Assembly (NCBI GenBank): GCA_947631505.1
Contig: CANRLR010000002.1
Span: 124,001-188,000, forward strand
Source of the DNA: an uncultured Lachnospiraceae bacterium
GTDB lineage: Bacteria; Bacillota; Clostridia; Lachnospirales; Lachnospiraceae
DNA length: 64,000 nt
Direction of reading: 5' to 3'
Below, piece by piece: positions 52,553 through 61,064 of this stretch (the stretch's first letter is position 1; each line of letters starts with the position of its first letter). A program made the position numbers and the translations under genes. The notes beneath the pieces are model-generated. The model was not told the DNA's origin. It was given only the letters and a program-made list of their open reading frames with translations, and made no database searches.

Positions 52553-53521
52553 TTGAAAATTGTTGTATTAGAAGCAGATTCCGTAGGAAAAGATGTCAGC
52601 TGGGAAGGGCTCGCCAAATTTGGCGAGCTCGTGACTTATGGGACAACAAGAGATGAGCAGATTGCAGAACGGATCTGGGATGCGGATGTGGTAATTCCCA
52701 ATAAATGCAGATTGTGTGAACACACGATGAAAGAGGCCAAAAAGCTGAAACTGATCTGTGAAGCGGCGACAGGGTATAATAACATAGACCTTGCCTATTG
52801 TGAAAAACGCAGAATTCTGGTCACAAATGTAAGGGCTTATTCGACGGAATCCGTTGTGCAGCATACCTTTGCCCTGCTGCTGCAGATTTTAGAGAAATTA
52901 AATTTTTATGCCAATACGATTGAATCCGGTGAATACGGAACAGGGGAATCTTTTACGGTAATGGGCCCGGTCTTTCATGAGTTAAATGGCATGAGAATGG
53001 GAATTATAGGTTTGGGCAGTATCGGACGGCGTGTGGCGGAAATTGCTACGGCATTCGGAATGGAAGCAGTCTATTATTCTGCCAGCGGACGAACTTATGA
53101 TGTGCCGTATGAAGCGGTAGACCTGTCTACACTTCTCTCCACTTCCGATGTAGTGAGCTGCCATGCTCCGCTGAATCACAGAACAAAAGGGTTGATGAAT
53201 AAGGCTTCTTTTGATATGATGAAAAAGACGGCTATTTTCATAAATGTTGGAAGAGGCCCGATCGTAGAGGAAGCGGCATTGGCAGAAGCGTTGGAGAATG
53301 GGAAAATTCAGGCTGCAGGCTTAGATGTTTTTGAAACAGAACCGATGCCGGACAGCAGTCCGCTGCGAAAAATACAGAACAGGGATAAGCTGTTCATGAC
53401 ACCACATATTGCATGGGCAGCGGCAGAGGCAAGAGCAAGGCTTGTGCAGGACGTGGAAAAAAGCATAGAAGCCTATTTACAGGGAAAGCCACGATGCATG
53501 GTAACAGCCGATTTCGTATAA
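52553..53521 (+). CDS. D-isomer-specific 2-hydroxyacid dehydrogenase
   Basis: An NAD(P)-dependent dehydrogenase of 322 residues. The Rossmann motif is GLGSIGRRVAEIATAFG (about 150), and family signatures are SCHAPLNHRTKGLMN, FINVGRGPIVEE (catalytic Arg block region) and TPHIAWAAAEAR (catalytic His). It resembles glycerate/hydroxypyruvate reductases, but the substrate cannot be read from the sequence. TTG 52553 is preferred because GAGGAG ends seven bases before it; GTG 52544 would overlap that site. It follows ribH by five bases and may be co-transcribed with the riboflavin genes. Confidence 0.88.
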   Translation: MKIVVLEADSVGKDVSWEGLAKFGELVTYGTTRDEQIAERIWDADVVIPNKCRLCEHTMKEAKKLKLICEAATGYNNIDLAYCEKRRILVTNVRAYSTESVVQHTFALLLQILEKLNFYANTIESGEYGTGESFTVMGPVFHELNGMRMGIIGLGSIGRRVAEIATAFGMEAVYYSASGRTYDVPYEAVDLSTLLSTSDVVSCHAPLNHRTKGLMNKASFDMMKKTAIFINVGRGPIVEEAALAEALENGKIQAAGLDVFETEPMPDSSPLRKIQNRDKLFMTPHIAWAAAEARARLVQDVEKSIEAYLQGKPRCMVTADFV

Positions 53522-53558
53522 AAAACATGAGAGTGAAAAGGAATTGAGGAGACATGTT

Positions 53559-54935
53559 ATGACAAATCGAAGTATAACACAGGATATGACAGTGGGAAGA
53601 CCCATTACTTTGATTCTGAAATTTTTTGTTCCCCTTTTATTTGGGATGTTGTTTCAGCAGTTTTATAATTTGGTGGATATGGCAATCGTAGGTAAGACAC
53701 TGGGTTCAGATAATCTGGCCGCAGTAGGTGCTACCGGTTCCGTGAATTTTTTAATACTTGGTTTTTGCATGGGAGTATGTAATGGATTTGCAATTCCGAT
53801 TGCACAGAAATTTGGTGCGAAAGATGAGAGCGGTATGAGAAAATTTGTGGCAAATAGTATATGGCTGTCGATTATTTTTGCTGTTATTATGACAATCACG
53901 GTCTGTTTTCTCTGCCGGAATATTATGGTGTGGATGCGGACGCCGGCAGACATTATCGACCGGGCATATGATTACATTTTTGTGATATTCCTTGGCATTC
54001 CGGTTACTTATCTGTACAATTTATTATCTGGTATTATGCGTGCCATGGGGGATAGCAGAAATCCCCTTATTTTTCTTATTATATCCTCGGTGCTGAATAT
54101 TGTTTTTGATCTTGTGGCAATTCTGGTATTTCATATGGGTGTAGAGGGGGCTGCTCTGGCAACCGTACTTGCCCAGCTGATTTCCGGAATCTGCTGTCTT
54201 GTTTTTATGAAGAAAAAATATAGCATTTTGAAAATGACAAAAGAAGAGAGAAAATGGAACGGTTTTTGTGTGGCACGTCTTTGCGGCATGGGAATTCCGA
54301 TGGGATTACAGTATTCCATTACGGCGATTGGCAGTGTTATTCTGCAGACAGCGGTCAATGATCTGGGTTCTTCGGCGGTGGCTGCGATTTCTTCCGGCAG
54401 CCGTATGGGAATGTTTTTCTGCTGTCCGTATGATGCCATGGGCTCTACGATGGCAACTTATACCGGGCAGAATCTTGGGGCAAGGAAATTAAAGCGGGTG
54501 GACAGGGGAATTTTTGCCAGCAGCGGACTGGCATTGGTTTATTCTGTTGTGGCTGCAGTGATTTTAATTGTTACGGGAAAATATCTTGCTCTTTTGTTTG
54601 TAGAACCGGAAGAAATTCAATTGATTGCGATGATAGCCAGATTTTTGTTCTGGAACAGCTTGTTCTATTTCCCACTGGCTCTGGTAAATATTGTGCGTTT
54701 TACGATACAGGGACTTGGATTTGGCAAGCTGGCCATTCTTGCTGGTGTATGTGAAATGGTGGCGAGAAGTGTTGTGGGATTTTACTTTGTTCCCCTCTTT
54801 GGATTCGGTGCCGCCTGTCTTGCCAGTCCGGTTGCATGGATTTTGGCGGATGCCTTTTTGATTCCTGCCTATTTTCTTGTTATCCGTCACTTGAAGAAGC
54901 ATGTTTTGAGAGAAAGGGAGAGCGTTTATGATTAA
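53559..54935 (+). CDS. MATE family efflux transporter
   Basis: A 458-residue, 12-helix membrane antiporter that exports organic cations or drugs using a sodium or proton gradient. Typical MATE phrases are FFVPLLFGMLFQQFYNLVDM, VGKTLGSDNLAAVGATG and SGIMRAMGDSRNPL. The second half repeats the first (GIPMGLQYSITAIGSVILQ; GSRMGMFFCCPYDAMGS). ATG 53559 follows GAGGAG. The stop overlaps the next gene by eight bases. Substrate unknown. Confidence 0.93.
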   Translation: MTNRSITQDMTVGRPITLILKFFVPLLFGMLFQQFYNLVDMAIVGKTLGSDNLAAVGATGSVNFLILGFCMGVCNGFAIPIAQKFGAKDESGMRKFVANSIWLSIIFAVIMTITVCFLCRNIMVWMRTPADIIDRAYDYIFVIFLGIPVTYLYNLLSGIMRAMGDSRNPLIFLIISSVLNIVFDLVAILVFHMGVEGAALATVLAQLISGICCLVFMKKKYSILKMTKEERKWNGFCVARLCGMGIPMGLQYSITAIGSVILQTAVNDLGSSAVAAISSGSRMGMFFCCPYDAMGSTMATYTGQNLGARKLKRVDRGIFASSGLALVYSVVAAVILIVTGKYLALLFVEPEEIQLIAMIARFLFWNSLFYFPLALVNIVRFTIQGLGFGKLAILAGVCEMVARSVVGFYFVPLFGFGAACLASPVAWILADAFLIPAYFLVIRHLKKHVLRERESVYD

Positions 54936-55773
54936 ACTGATTGCCTTTGACTTAGATGGGACATTGTTAAATGAACAAAAGAAAATTACAGCAAAGACAA
55001 AAGAGGTCTTAGAGCGGGCAGCAGACCGGGGCGTAGTCCTTGTGCCTGCAACGGGCAGACCTTTTTGCGGCGTGGCAGAGGAACTGGAAGGTCTAAAAGG
55101 GATAACCTACATATTGACGACGAATGGTGCCGGAATTTATGAGAGGACAACGGGACGGTGTATTTATGAGGACAGTATGCCGCTGGAGCAGTTTCTGCCG
55201 ATGTTAGAACGGCTGGAGCCCTTGGAGGTGATGTCCGATGCCTTTGTGAAGGGCGGTTCTTACATGAGTGAGAAAAACCGGAAACTGGTGGATGAAATGA
55301 ATGTTTCAGAAGAAGTCAAACGCTATATTCGGAATTCGCGGACCTGTGTGGTGAATCAGACGGAATATTTAAGAGAAATGGGCGAAGATATAGAGAAGCT
55401 GACCATTAATTTTGTACCGAATCCCGATGGCAGCATGCGGGATTATGAGCGCGTCGTAGAAATATTGAAAGACTTCCCGGAATTTAATGCGGTATCGGGA
55501 GGAATGCACAACATTGAGGTGACGCGAAAGGGAATTTCCAAAGGCAGCGGTCTTTGCTGGCTGTCTCACAAATTGGGAATTCGGAAGGAAGAGATCATTG
55601 CTTTCGGAGACAGCGGCAATGATGTGGACATGCTGCAGTTTGCCGGTATTGGTGTCGCCATGGGCAATGCGGAAAGGATTGCTTTGGAGGCAGCTGACTA
55701 CGTGACAAAGAAAAATACGGAAGATGGTATTGCCTTTGCACTGGAGCAGTATATGCCGGAGTTATTTGGGTAA
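54928..55773 (+). CDS. Cof-type HAD-IIB family phosphatase
   Basis: A 281-residue cytosolic phosphatase of sugar phosphates or similar small metabolites. HAD motif I is FDLDGTLLNE (residues 7-16), motif II TTNGAG, motif III the Lys in GISKGSGL, and motif IV AFGDSGNDVDML. A Cof-type cap domain lies between motifs II and III. It overlaps the MATE gene and is followed 28 bases later by the antiporter. Substrate not identifiable. Confidence 0.93.
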   Translation: MIKLIAFDLDGTLLNEQKKITAKTKEVLERAADRGVVLVPATGRPFCGVAEELEGLKGITYILTTNGAGIYERTTGRCIYEDSMPLEQFLPMLERLEPLEVMSDAFVKGGSYMSEKNRKLVDEMNVSEEVKRYIRNSRTCVVNQTEYLREMGEDIEKLTINFVPNPDGSMRDYERVVEILKDFPEFNAVSGGMHNIEVTRKGISKGSGLCWLSHKLGIRKEEIIAFGDSGNDVDMLQFAGIGVAMGNAERIALEAADYVTKKNTEDGIAFALEQYMPELFG

Positions 55774-55801
55774 CATAGCAGATAAAGAATGGAGGTTATT
55801 T

Positions 55802-56785
55802 ATGGACATTTTACTTGACATCTTTGTTTTACTCATTGGGTTTGTGGCATTGATAAAAGGAGCAGATTTCTTTGTGGAAGGAAGTGCTTCGGTGGCAAGA
55901 GCCCTAAAGGTTCCGGGGGTCATAATCGGACTCACGATAGTGGCAATGGGAACAAGTGCACCGGAATTGGCAGTCAGCATTTCAGCGGGGCTTTCCGGCT
56001 CGAATGCAATTGCGGTAAGTAACGTAGTAGGTTCCAATATTTTTAATCTGCTCGGGGTACTTGGTGTTTGTGCCGTCTTGAGACCATTACCGGTGGAAAG
56101 AGGAATTCAGAGGAGAGATTTTCCGATTTCCCTCGTTGCTACGCTCTTTGTATTTCTGCTGGCGGGCAATTTGATTCTGTCAGGAAAATGCTCGGACATT
56201 CATGATATGGCGGCACCGGCAGGAACTTTGTTCCTGTGGAATGGTCTGCTGCTTATGGTATGTTTTTTGGCTTATGTTTCTTTTACCATATATATGGCGA
56301 AAAAGAACCGGGTGGACGGGGAGCATCAGGAGGAACCACTGCCGGCCTGGAAAAGCGTCCTGTTCATTGCCGGTGGTCTGGCTGCGATTATTATAGGAGG
56401 CCAGCTCGTGGTAAACAGTGCGAGAGCACTGGCACTCAGTTTTGGCATGAGCGAGACATTAGTAGGACTTACCGTTGTGGCAATCGGAACCAGTTTACCG
56501 GAATTAGTGACTTCTGTTGTTGCGTCCGCGAAAGGGCAGAATGGTATGGCAATCGGCAATGTGGTGGGTTCCAATATTTTCAATTTGCTGCTGATTCTTG
56601 GTGTGTCCAGTATGCTGCACCCGATCCAGATCGGGGTAGATTCCTTTGTGGATCTGGGAATCCTATTCGGTATCAGCCTGATTGCTTATGGGTTTGTCTG
56701 TTCCGGCAGAACGGTCAACCGCATAGAGGGCGGAATTATGATTTCTATGTATGTGGCTTACACCGCATATGCGATTATCCGGTAG
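55802..56785 (+). CDS. Calcium/sodium antiporter (CaCA family, YrbG-like)
   Basis: A 327-residue membrane exchanger with about ten helices. The two alpha repeats are plain: GTSAPELAVSISAGLSGSNA with VVGSNIFNLLGVLG, and GTSLPELVTSVVASAKGQNG with VVGSNIFNLLLILG. These carry the ion-binding acidic and polar residues. ATG 55802 follows GGAGGT; an in-frame start in the preceding gene is rejected. Ion preference (Ca/Na or K) is from the family. Confidence 0.93.
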   Translation: MDILLDIFVLLIGFVALIKGADFFVEGSASVARALKVPGVIIGLTIVAMGTSAPELAVSISAGLSGSNAIAVSNVVGSNIFNLLGVLGVCAVLRPLPVERGIQRRDFPISLVATLFVFLLAGNLILSGKCSDIHDMAAPAGTLFLWNGLLLMVCFLAYVSFTIYMAKKNRVDGEHQEEPLPAWKSVLFIAGGLAAIIIGGQLVVNSARALALSFGMSETLVGLTVVAIGTSLPELVTSVVASAKGQNGMAIGNVVGSNIFNLLLILGVSSMLHPIQIGVDSFVDLGILFGISLIAYGFVCSGRTVNRIEGGIMISMYVAYTAYAIIR

Positions 56786-56946
56786 TGACTGAAGTTGACG
56801 GAAAATGAATTACTGTTGTATGAAATGAGCTGTGTTTTGGCAAAATATAATGAAGATGTCAAAATAAAGTTCATTTTTTTTGTGTAATTGTGCAATTTAT
56901 ACAAAAAAGAATCTGGATGTTTGTGAACGTTTATGACTGGAAATGA

Positions 56947-56975
56947 TTGACAATGACTGATTGTGGCGTTATACT
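56947..56975 (+). promoter_or_regulatory. Promoter of the fructose operon
   Basis: TTGACA (56947-56952), 17-base spacer, TATACT (56970-56975): a near-perfect sigma-A-type promoter 29 bases before the regulator start. ATGACTG/ATGATTG-like repeats between 56933 and 56963 overlap the -35 and could be the DeoR-type operator, but this is unproven. The gap from 56786 to 56932 is AT-rich with nothing else I can support. Confidence 0.8.
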
Positions 56976-57004
56976 TAAAACAACATAAGAAATGAGGTGA
57001 TGAC

Positions 57005-57775
57005 GTGCTGACAGAAGAACGCTTACAAAAGATTCAGGAACTGGTGGAGGAAAAAAAGAGTGTATCAACTCAGGAGCTGATGGAAACATTAGATATATCA
57101 GAATCCACAGCAAGAAGAGATCTGACTGTTTTAGCAAATCAGGGGAGAATCTGCAAAGTGCGTGGCGGTGCCATGGTAAAGAGTGCGAGATACAGTACAA
57201 AAGATGATACGGTATCAGAGCGAAAGGATAAAAATCTGGAAGCAAAACGCCAGATCGCAAAATATGCGGCAGCACTGATCGAGCCAAATGATTTCGTTTA
57301 TCTGGACGCAGGTACAACGACAGAACTTATGATTGATTATCTGACAGAGAAACAAGTTGTGTTCGTGACAAATGCTGTTTCCCATGCGAGGAAACTTTCC
57401 CAAGCCGGCTATACGACCTATATATTAGGGGGAGAGTTCAAGGGAACAACAGAGGCGATTGTGGGAGATGAAGCAGTCGCTGGTCTGCAGAAGTATAATT
57501 TCACAAAAGGTTTTTGGGGAACCAATGGAATTAGCCAAACGGAGGGTTTTAGTACACCGGATGTAAAGGAGGCAATGATTAAAAAAGCTTCCATGAGCCG
57601 ATGCAGAAGATGTTATATAGTAAGCGATGCCAGTAAGTTTTCCCAAATATCCTGTGTAAATTTTGCTGATTTTGCAAATGCTGACATTATCACGACAAAA
57701 CTGTCAGAGGAGTTAGGCAGGGCATATGAAGAATATGCTGCATGTGACAATGTATTGGAGGTGAAGCAGTTGTGA
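57005..57775 (+). CDS. DeoR family transcriptional repressor of the fructose operon
   Basis: A 256-residue regulator. The N-terminal helix-turn-helix is STQELMETLDISESTARRDL, followed by the DeoR signature VRGGAM and a sugar-phosphate isomerase-like effector domain (LDAGTTTELMIDYL; GTNGISQTEGFSTPD). In similar operons the effector is fructose 1-phosphate or a related phosphate. The start is GTG behind GAGGTG. The stop overlaps the kinase GTG (GTGA). Autoregulation is likely because the promoter is directly upstream. Confidence 0.93.
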   Translation: MLTEERLQKIQELVEEKKSVSTQELMETLDISESTARRDLTVLANQGRICKVRGGAMVKSARYSTKDDTVSERKDKNLEAKRQIAKYAAALIEPNDFVYLDAGTTTELMIDYLTEKQVVFVTNAVSHARKLSQAGYTTYILGGEFKGTTEAIVGDEAVAGLQKYNFTKGFWGTNGISQTEGFSTPDVKEAMIKKASMSRCRRCYIVSDASKFSQISCVNFADFANADIITTKLSEELGRAYEEYAACDNVLEVKQL

Positions 57776-58686
57776 TCTATACAGTTACCTTTAATCCATC
57801 TTTAGATTATATCGTCCGGGTCGAGCATTTTAAACTGGGACAGGTAAACCGCACAAAGGAAGAAGTCATTTATGCCGGAGGAAAGGGAATCAATGTATCC
57901 ATTGTCCTTAAAAATCTGGGATTTGACAGTACGGCTCTGGGATTTTTGGCCGGATTTACCGGAGAAGAGATTAAGAGGCTGATGAAAAAACAGGGTATTC
58001 ATGCAGATTTTATTGAAGTAGGGAGAGGAATTTCCCGAATTAATTTGAAACTCCGTTCCGATGAGGAGAGTGAAATCAATGGAACGGGACCGGCAATTGA
58101 AGAATCGGATATTGAAAAACTGTATGAAAAATTAAATCATTTACAGGATGGAGATATCTTAGTTCTCGCGGGAAGCATTCCCTCTATTATGCCAGAATCC
58201 ATGTATCGTAACATAATGGAAAAGTTACAGCATAAAAAAATTGATATTGTGGTCGATGCAACCAATGACCTGCTGATGAATGTACTGGAATACGAGCCAT
58301 TTCTCATTAAACCGAACAACCACGAGCTGGGCGAGATATTTAATGTGGAATTGAAAAAAAAGGAAGAAGTTGTTCCCTATGCCAAAAGATTACAGGAAAA
58401 GGGCGCAAGAAATGTGCTGGTATCCATGGCGGGAGAGGGAGCGGTATTGCTGACAGAGCATGGTGAGGTGTATCAAAGTGAAGCACCAAAAGGAAAAGTA
58501 GTGAACTCTGTCGGTGCCGGAGACTCTATGGTAGCAGGCTTCTTAGCGGGCTTTTTGGAGACAGGAGATTACAAGGAGGCATTTAAAATGGGACTTTGCA
58601 CCGGAAGTGCCAGTGCATTTTCCGAACGGCTTGCCACGAGAGAAGAAGTAGAGCAATTAAAAAGCAGACATTCATTTAACTTTTAA
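57772..58686 (+). CDS. pfkB: 1-phosphofructokinase
   Basis: Phosphorylates fructose 1-phosphate, the product of the fructose PTS, to fructose 1,6-bisphosphate. It is a PfkB-family sugar kinase of 304 residues: MIYTVTFNPSLDYIVRV opening, GGKGINVSIVLKNLG substrate motif, and NSVGAGDSMVAGFLAGF with the catalytic Asp. The start is GTG with GGAGGTG, coupled to the repressor stop. It could be annotated as tagatose-6-phosphate kinase by broad homology; the operon context supports 1-phosphofructokinase. Confidence 0.94.
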   Translation: MIYTVTFNPSLDYIVRVEHFKLGQVNRTKEEVIYAGGKGINVSIVLKNLGFDSTALGFLAGFTGEEIKRLMKKQGIHADFIEVGRGISRINLKLRSDEESEINGTGPAIEESDIEKLYEKLNHLQDGDILVLAGSIPSIMPESMYRNIMEKLQHKKIDIVVDATNDLLMNVLEYEPFLIKPNNHELGEIFNVELKKKEEVVPYAKRLQEKGARNVLVSMAGEGAVLLTEHGEVYQSEAPKGKVVNSVGAGDSMVAGFLAGFLETGDYKEAFKMGLCTGSASAFSERLATREEVEQLKSRHSFNF

Positions 58687-58699
58687 AGGAGGTATGAAT

Positions 58700-60751
58700 A
58701 TGAGAATCACAGATTTACTGGATAAGAAAAGTATTCAGTTAAACGGAAGTGCGTCAAGCAAAGAAGATGTACTGAACCAAATGATAGCCCTCATGTCAAA
58801 GGGTGGAAAAATCAAGGATGTAGAAACGTACCGGAAAGGAGTATTTGCCAGAGAAGAGGAAAGTACGACCGGAATCGGGGAAGGAATTGCTATTCCTCAT
58901 TGCAAGTCAGATGCTGTAATTAAGCCGGGGCTGGCAGCAATGATACTGCCGGAGGGAGTAGATTATGATTCCTTGGACGGCGAGCCGGCAACTCTTATAT
59001 TTCTCATTGCAGCACCGGATACCGAGGACAATGTACACTTGGATGTGCTCAGCAAATTGTCTGTGCTGTTAATGGACAGCGATTTTACTTCAAAGCTGAG
59101 AAAAGCAAAATCAGTCGATGAATTTATAAAGGTTATTGATGATGCGGAGCGGGCACAGGCAGCAGAGGAAGAGAGTACGGCCAGAACCAATACGGGGAAT
59201 AAGCTGATTCTTGCCGTTACAGGATGCCCGACCGGAATTGCCCATACTTATATGGCTGCGGAGGCACTCGAAAAAAAGGCAGTAGAGCTCGGATACAATA
59301 TCAAGGTAGAAACAAGGGGCTCTGGTGGTGCAAAGAACGTATTGACGGCAGATGAAATCAATCGGGCAGACGGTATCATTGTAGCAGCAGATACGAAGGT
59401 TCCGATGGAACGCTTTCAGGGAAAACGTGTCGTTATTACAAAAGTGGCGGATGGCATTAATAAATCAGAAAAATTAATTCAAGATGCACTGAGTGGAACC
59501 GCACCTGTTTTTGAGGGAGGCGGGGAGACAGAGGAGAAGCAGAGTGAGGGAAAAGAATCCTTTGGACATTCCATATACACTCACTTGATGAATGGAGTAT
59601 CCCATATGCTGCCTTTCGTCATTGGCGGTGGTATTCTGACAGCGATTGCTTTCCTGATAGATACGTTGGCCGGCTATGGCTCTTCCGGTGGTGGAAACTT
59701 TGGTTCCTGTATTCCATTATCCGCATTGATTAAGTATATCGGCGGACTTGCCATGAATATGATGGTTCCGGTATTGGCGGGATATATTGCATACTCCATT
59801 GCAGACCGTCCGGGACTTGCCGTAGGATTTGCCGGAGGACTTTTGGCGGCGAATGGAAATGCCATGATTGAAAATATGCCATTTGCAGGTAATATGGATT
59901 CTTTGGGCGGTTTTTCCAGATTCCTCACGAATTTTGCCTTTGCCAGTGAGAGCGGTGGAAATACCGTGTCAGGATTTTTGGGCGGAATTGTAGCAGGATT
60001 TTTGGCCGGATATATTGTATTACTTTTGAAGAAACTGTGTGAGAAATTACCGGATGCTCTGGATGGCATTAAGCCGACGTTAATTTATCCACTCGTTGGA
60101 ATTTTTCTGGAAGGAATTTTGATGTGCATGATTTTCAATCCGTTGATCGGTCTGATCAATACGGGACTCAGCAATATGCTGACCGGTATCGCCGATGCGG
60201 GAATGATAACGGTGTTAGGTCTGATTCTGGGAGCAATGATGGCTATTGATATGGGCGGCCCGATTAACAAGGCTGCATATGTTTTCGGAACGGGAATGCT
60301 GGCAACGGCAACTCAGCTGATGAACAACGGTGCTCAGGCATCCGATCCAGCTGTTCAGGCCTGTTATATCGCAATGGCATCCATTATGGTAGGTGGTATG
60401 GTGCCGCCAATTGGAATTGCTGTAGCATGTTACCTGTTCCCGAAAAAATTTACGAGGACAGAGAGGGGTTCTGCAGTATCCAATATTGTCATGGGATGTT
60501 CCTTTATTACGGAAGGTGCGATTCCGTTTGCAGCCTCGGATCCGATTCATGTGATTCCTTGTACGATGGTAGGAGCCGGTGTGGCCGGATTTTTATCCGC
60601 GCTCTTTGGTTGTACGCTGATGGCACCGCATGGTGGAATTTTCGTATTTGCGACAGTAGGGCAGCCGTTCTTATACATTTTGGCATGGCTGATCGGTTCG
60701 GCAGTAACTGCCATTATGCTGGGATTTATTAAGAAAAGAGCAGAATCATAA
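58700..60751 (+). CDS. fruA: Fructose-specific PTS EIIABC
   Basis: Imports and phosphorylates fructose to fructose 1-phosphate. In the 683-residue product, EIIA is about 1-150 with active His in GIAIPHCKSDAV. EIIB is about 170-270 with active Cys in AVTGCPTGIAHTYMAAEAL. EIIC is about 295-683 with about nine helices (GGGILTAIAFLIDTLAG; IDMGGPINKAAYVF). ATG 58700 is preferred because AAAGGAGGT is seven bases before it and only one base before ATG 58694. All active residues are present. Confidence 0.96.
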   Translation: MRITDLLDKKSIQLNGSASSKEDVLNQMIALMSKGGKIKDVETYRKGVFAREEESTTGIGEGIAIPHCKSDAVIKPGLAAMILPEGVDYDSLDGEPATLIFLIAAPDTEDNVHLDVLSKLSVLLMDSDFTSKLRKAKSVDEFIKVIDDAERAQAAEEESTARTNTGNKLILAVTGCPTGIAHTYMAAEALEKKAVELGYNIKVETRGSGGAKNVLTADEINRADGIIVAADTKVPMERFQGKRVVITKVADGINKSEKLIQDALSGTAPVFEGGGETEEKQSEGKESFGHSIYTHLMNGVSHMLPFVIGGGILTAIAFLIDTLAGYGSSGGGNFGSCIPLSALIKYIGGLAMNMMVPVLAGYIAYSIADRPGLAVGFAGGLLAANGNAMIENMPFAGNMDSLGGFSRFLTNFAFASESGGNTVSGFLGGIVAGFLAGYIVLLLKKLCEKLPDALDGIKPTLIYPLVGIFLEGILMCMIFNPLIGLINTGLSNMLTGIADAGMITVLGLILGAMMAIDMGGPINKAAYVFGTGMLATATQLMNNGAQASDPAVQACYIAMASIMVGGMVPPIGIAVACYLFPKKFTRTERGSAVSNIVMGCSFITEGAIPFAASDPIHVIPCTMVGAGVAGFLSALFGCTLMAPHGGIFVFATVGQPFLYILAWLIGSAVTAIMLGFIKKRAES

Positions 60752-60778
60752 TATTTAATTTGAAAGGAGATCAGAACA

Positions 60779-61036
60779 ATGAAAGAATTTAATTATGTAA
60801 TTACCGATGAGCAGGGGATTCACGCAAGACCGGCAGGAATGTTTGTCAAAGAGGCAGCCGCTTTTCAATGCAGTGTAACAATCAGTAAGGATGGCAAAGA
60901 GGTAGATGCTAAAAGAATCCTTGGTGTTATGGGACTTGGTGTCAAGAAAGGACAGGAGATCGTTTTGAAAACGGATGGTGCGGACGAAGAAGCGGCAATG
61001 GAGAAATTAAGCACATTTTTAAAAGAAAATCTGTAA
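60779..61036 (+). CDS. ptsH: HPr-like phosphocarrier with Arg at position 46
   Basis: An 85-residue phosphocarrier passing phosphate from EI to EIIA. His15 is present in GIHARPAG. The regulatory region reads DAKRILGVMGLG, so residue 46 is Arg, not the Ser phosphorylated by HPr kinase in Firmicutes, and it cannot be Ser46-phosphorylated for CcpA-type catabolite repression. Sitting between EIIABC and EI, it may be a fructose-dedicated HPr. AAAGGAG precedes the ATG. Confidence 0.94.
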   Translation: MKEFNYVITDEQGIHARPAGMFVKEAAAFQCSVTISKDGKEVDAKRILGVMGLGVKKGQEIVLKTDGADEEAAMEKLSTFLKENL

Positions 61037-61064
61037 AGAATCGTGCGGTAAGGAGTGAGTGCAG

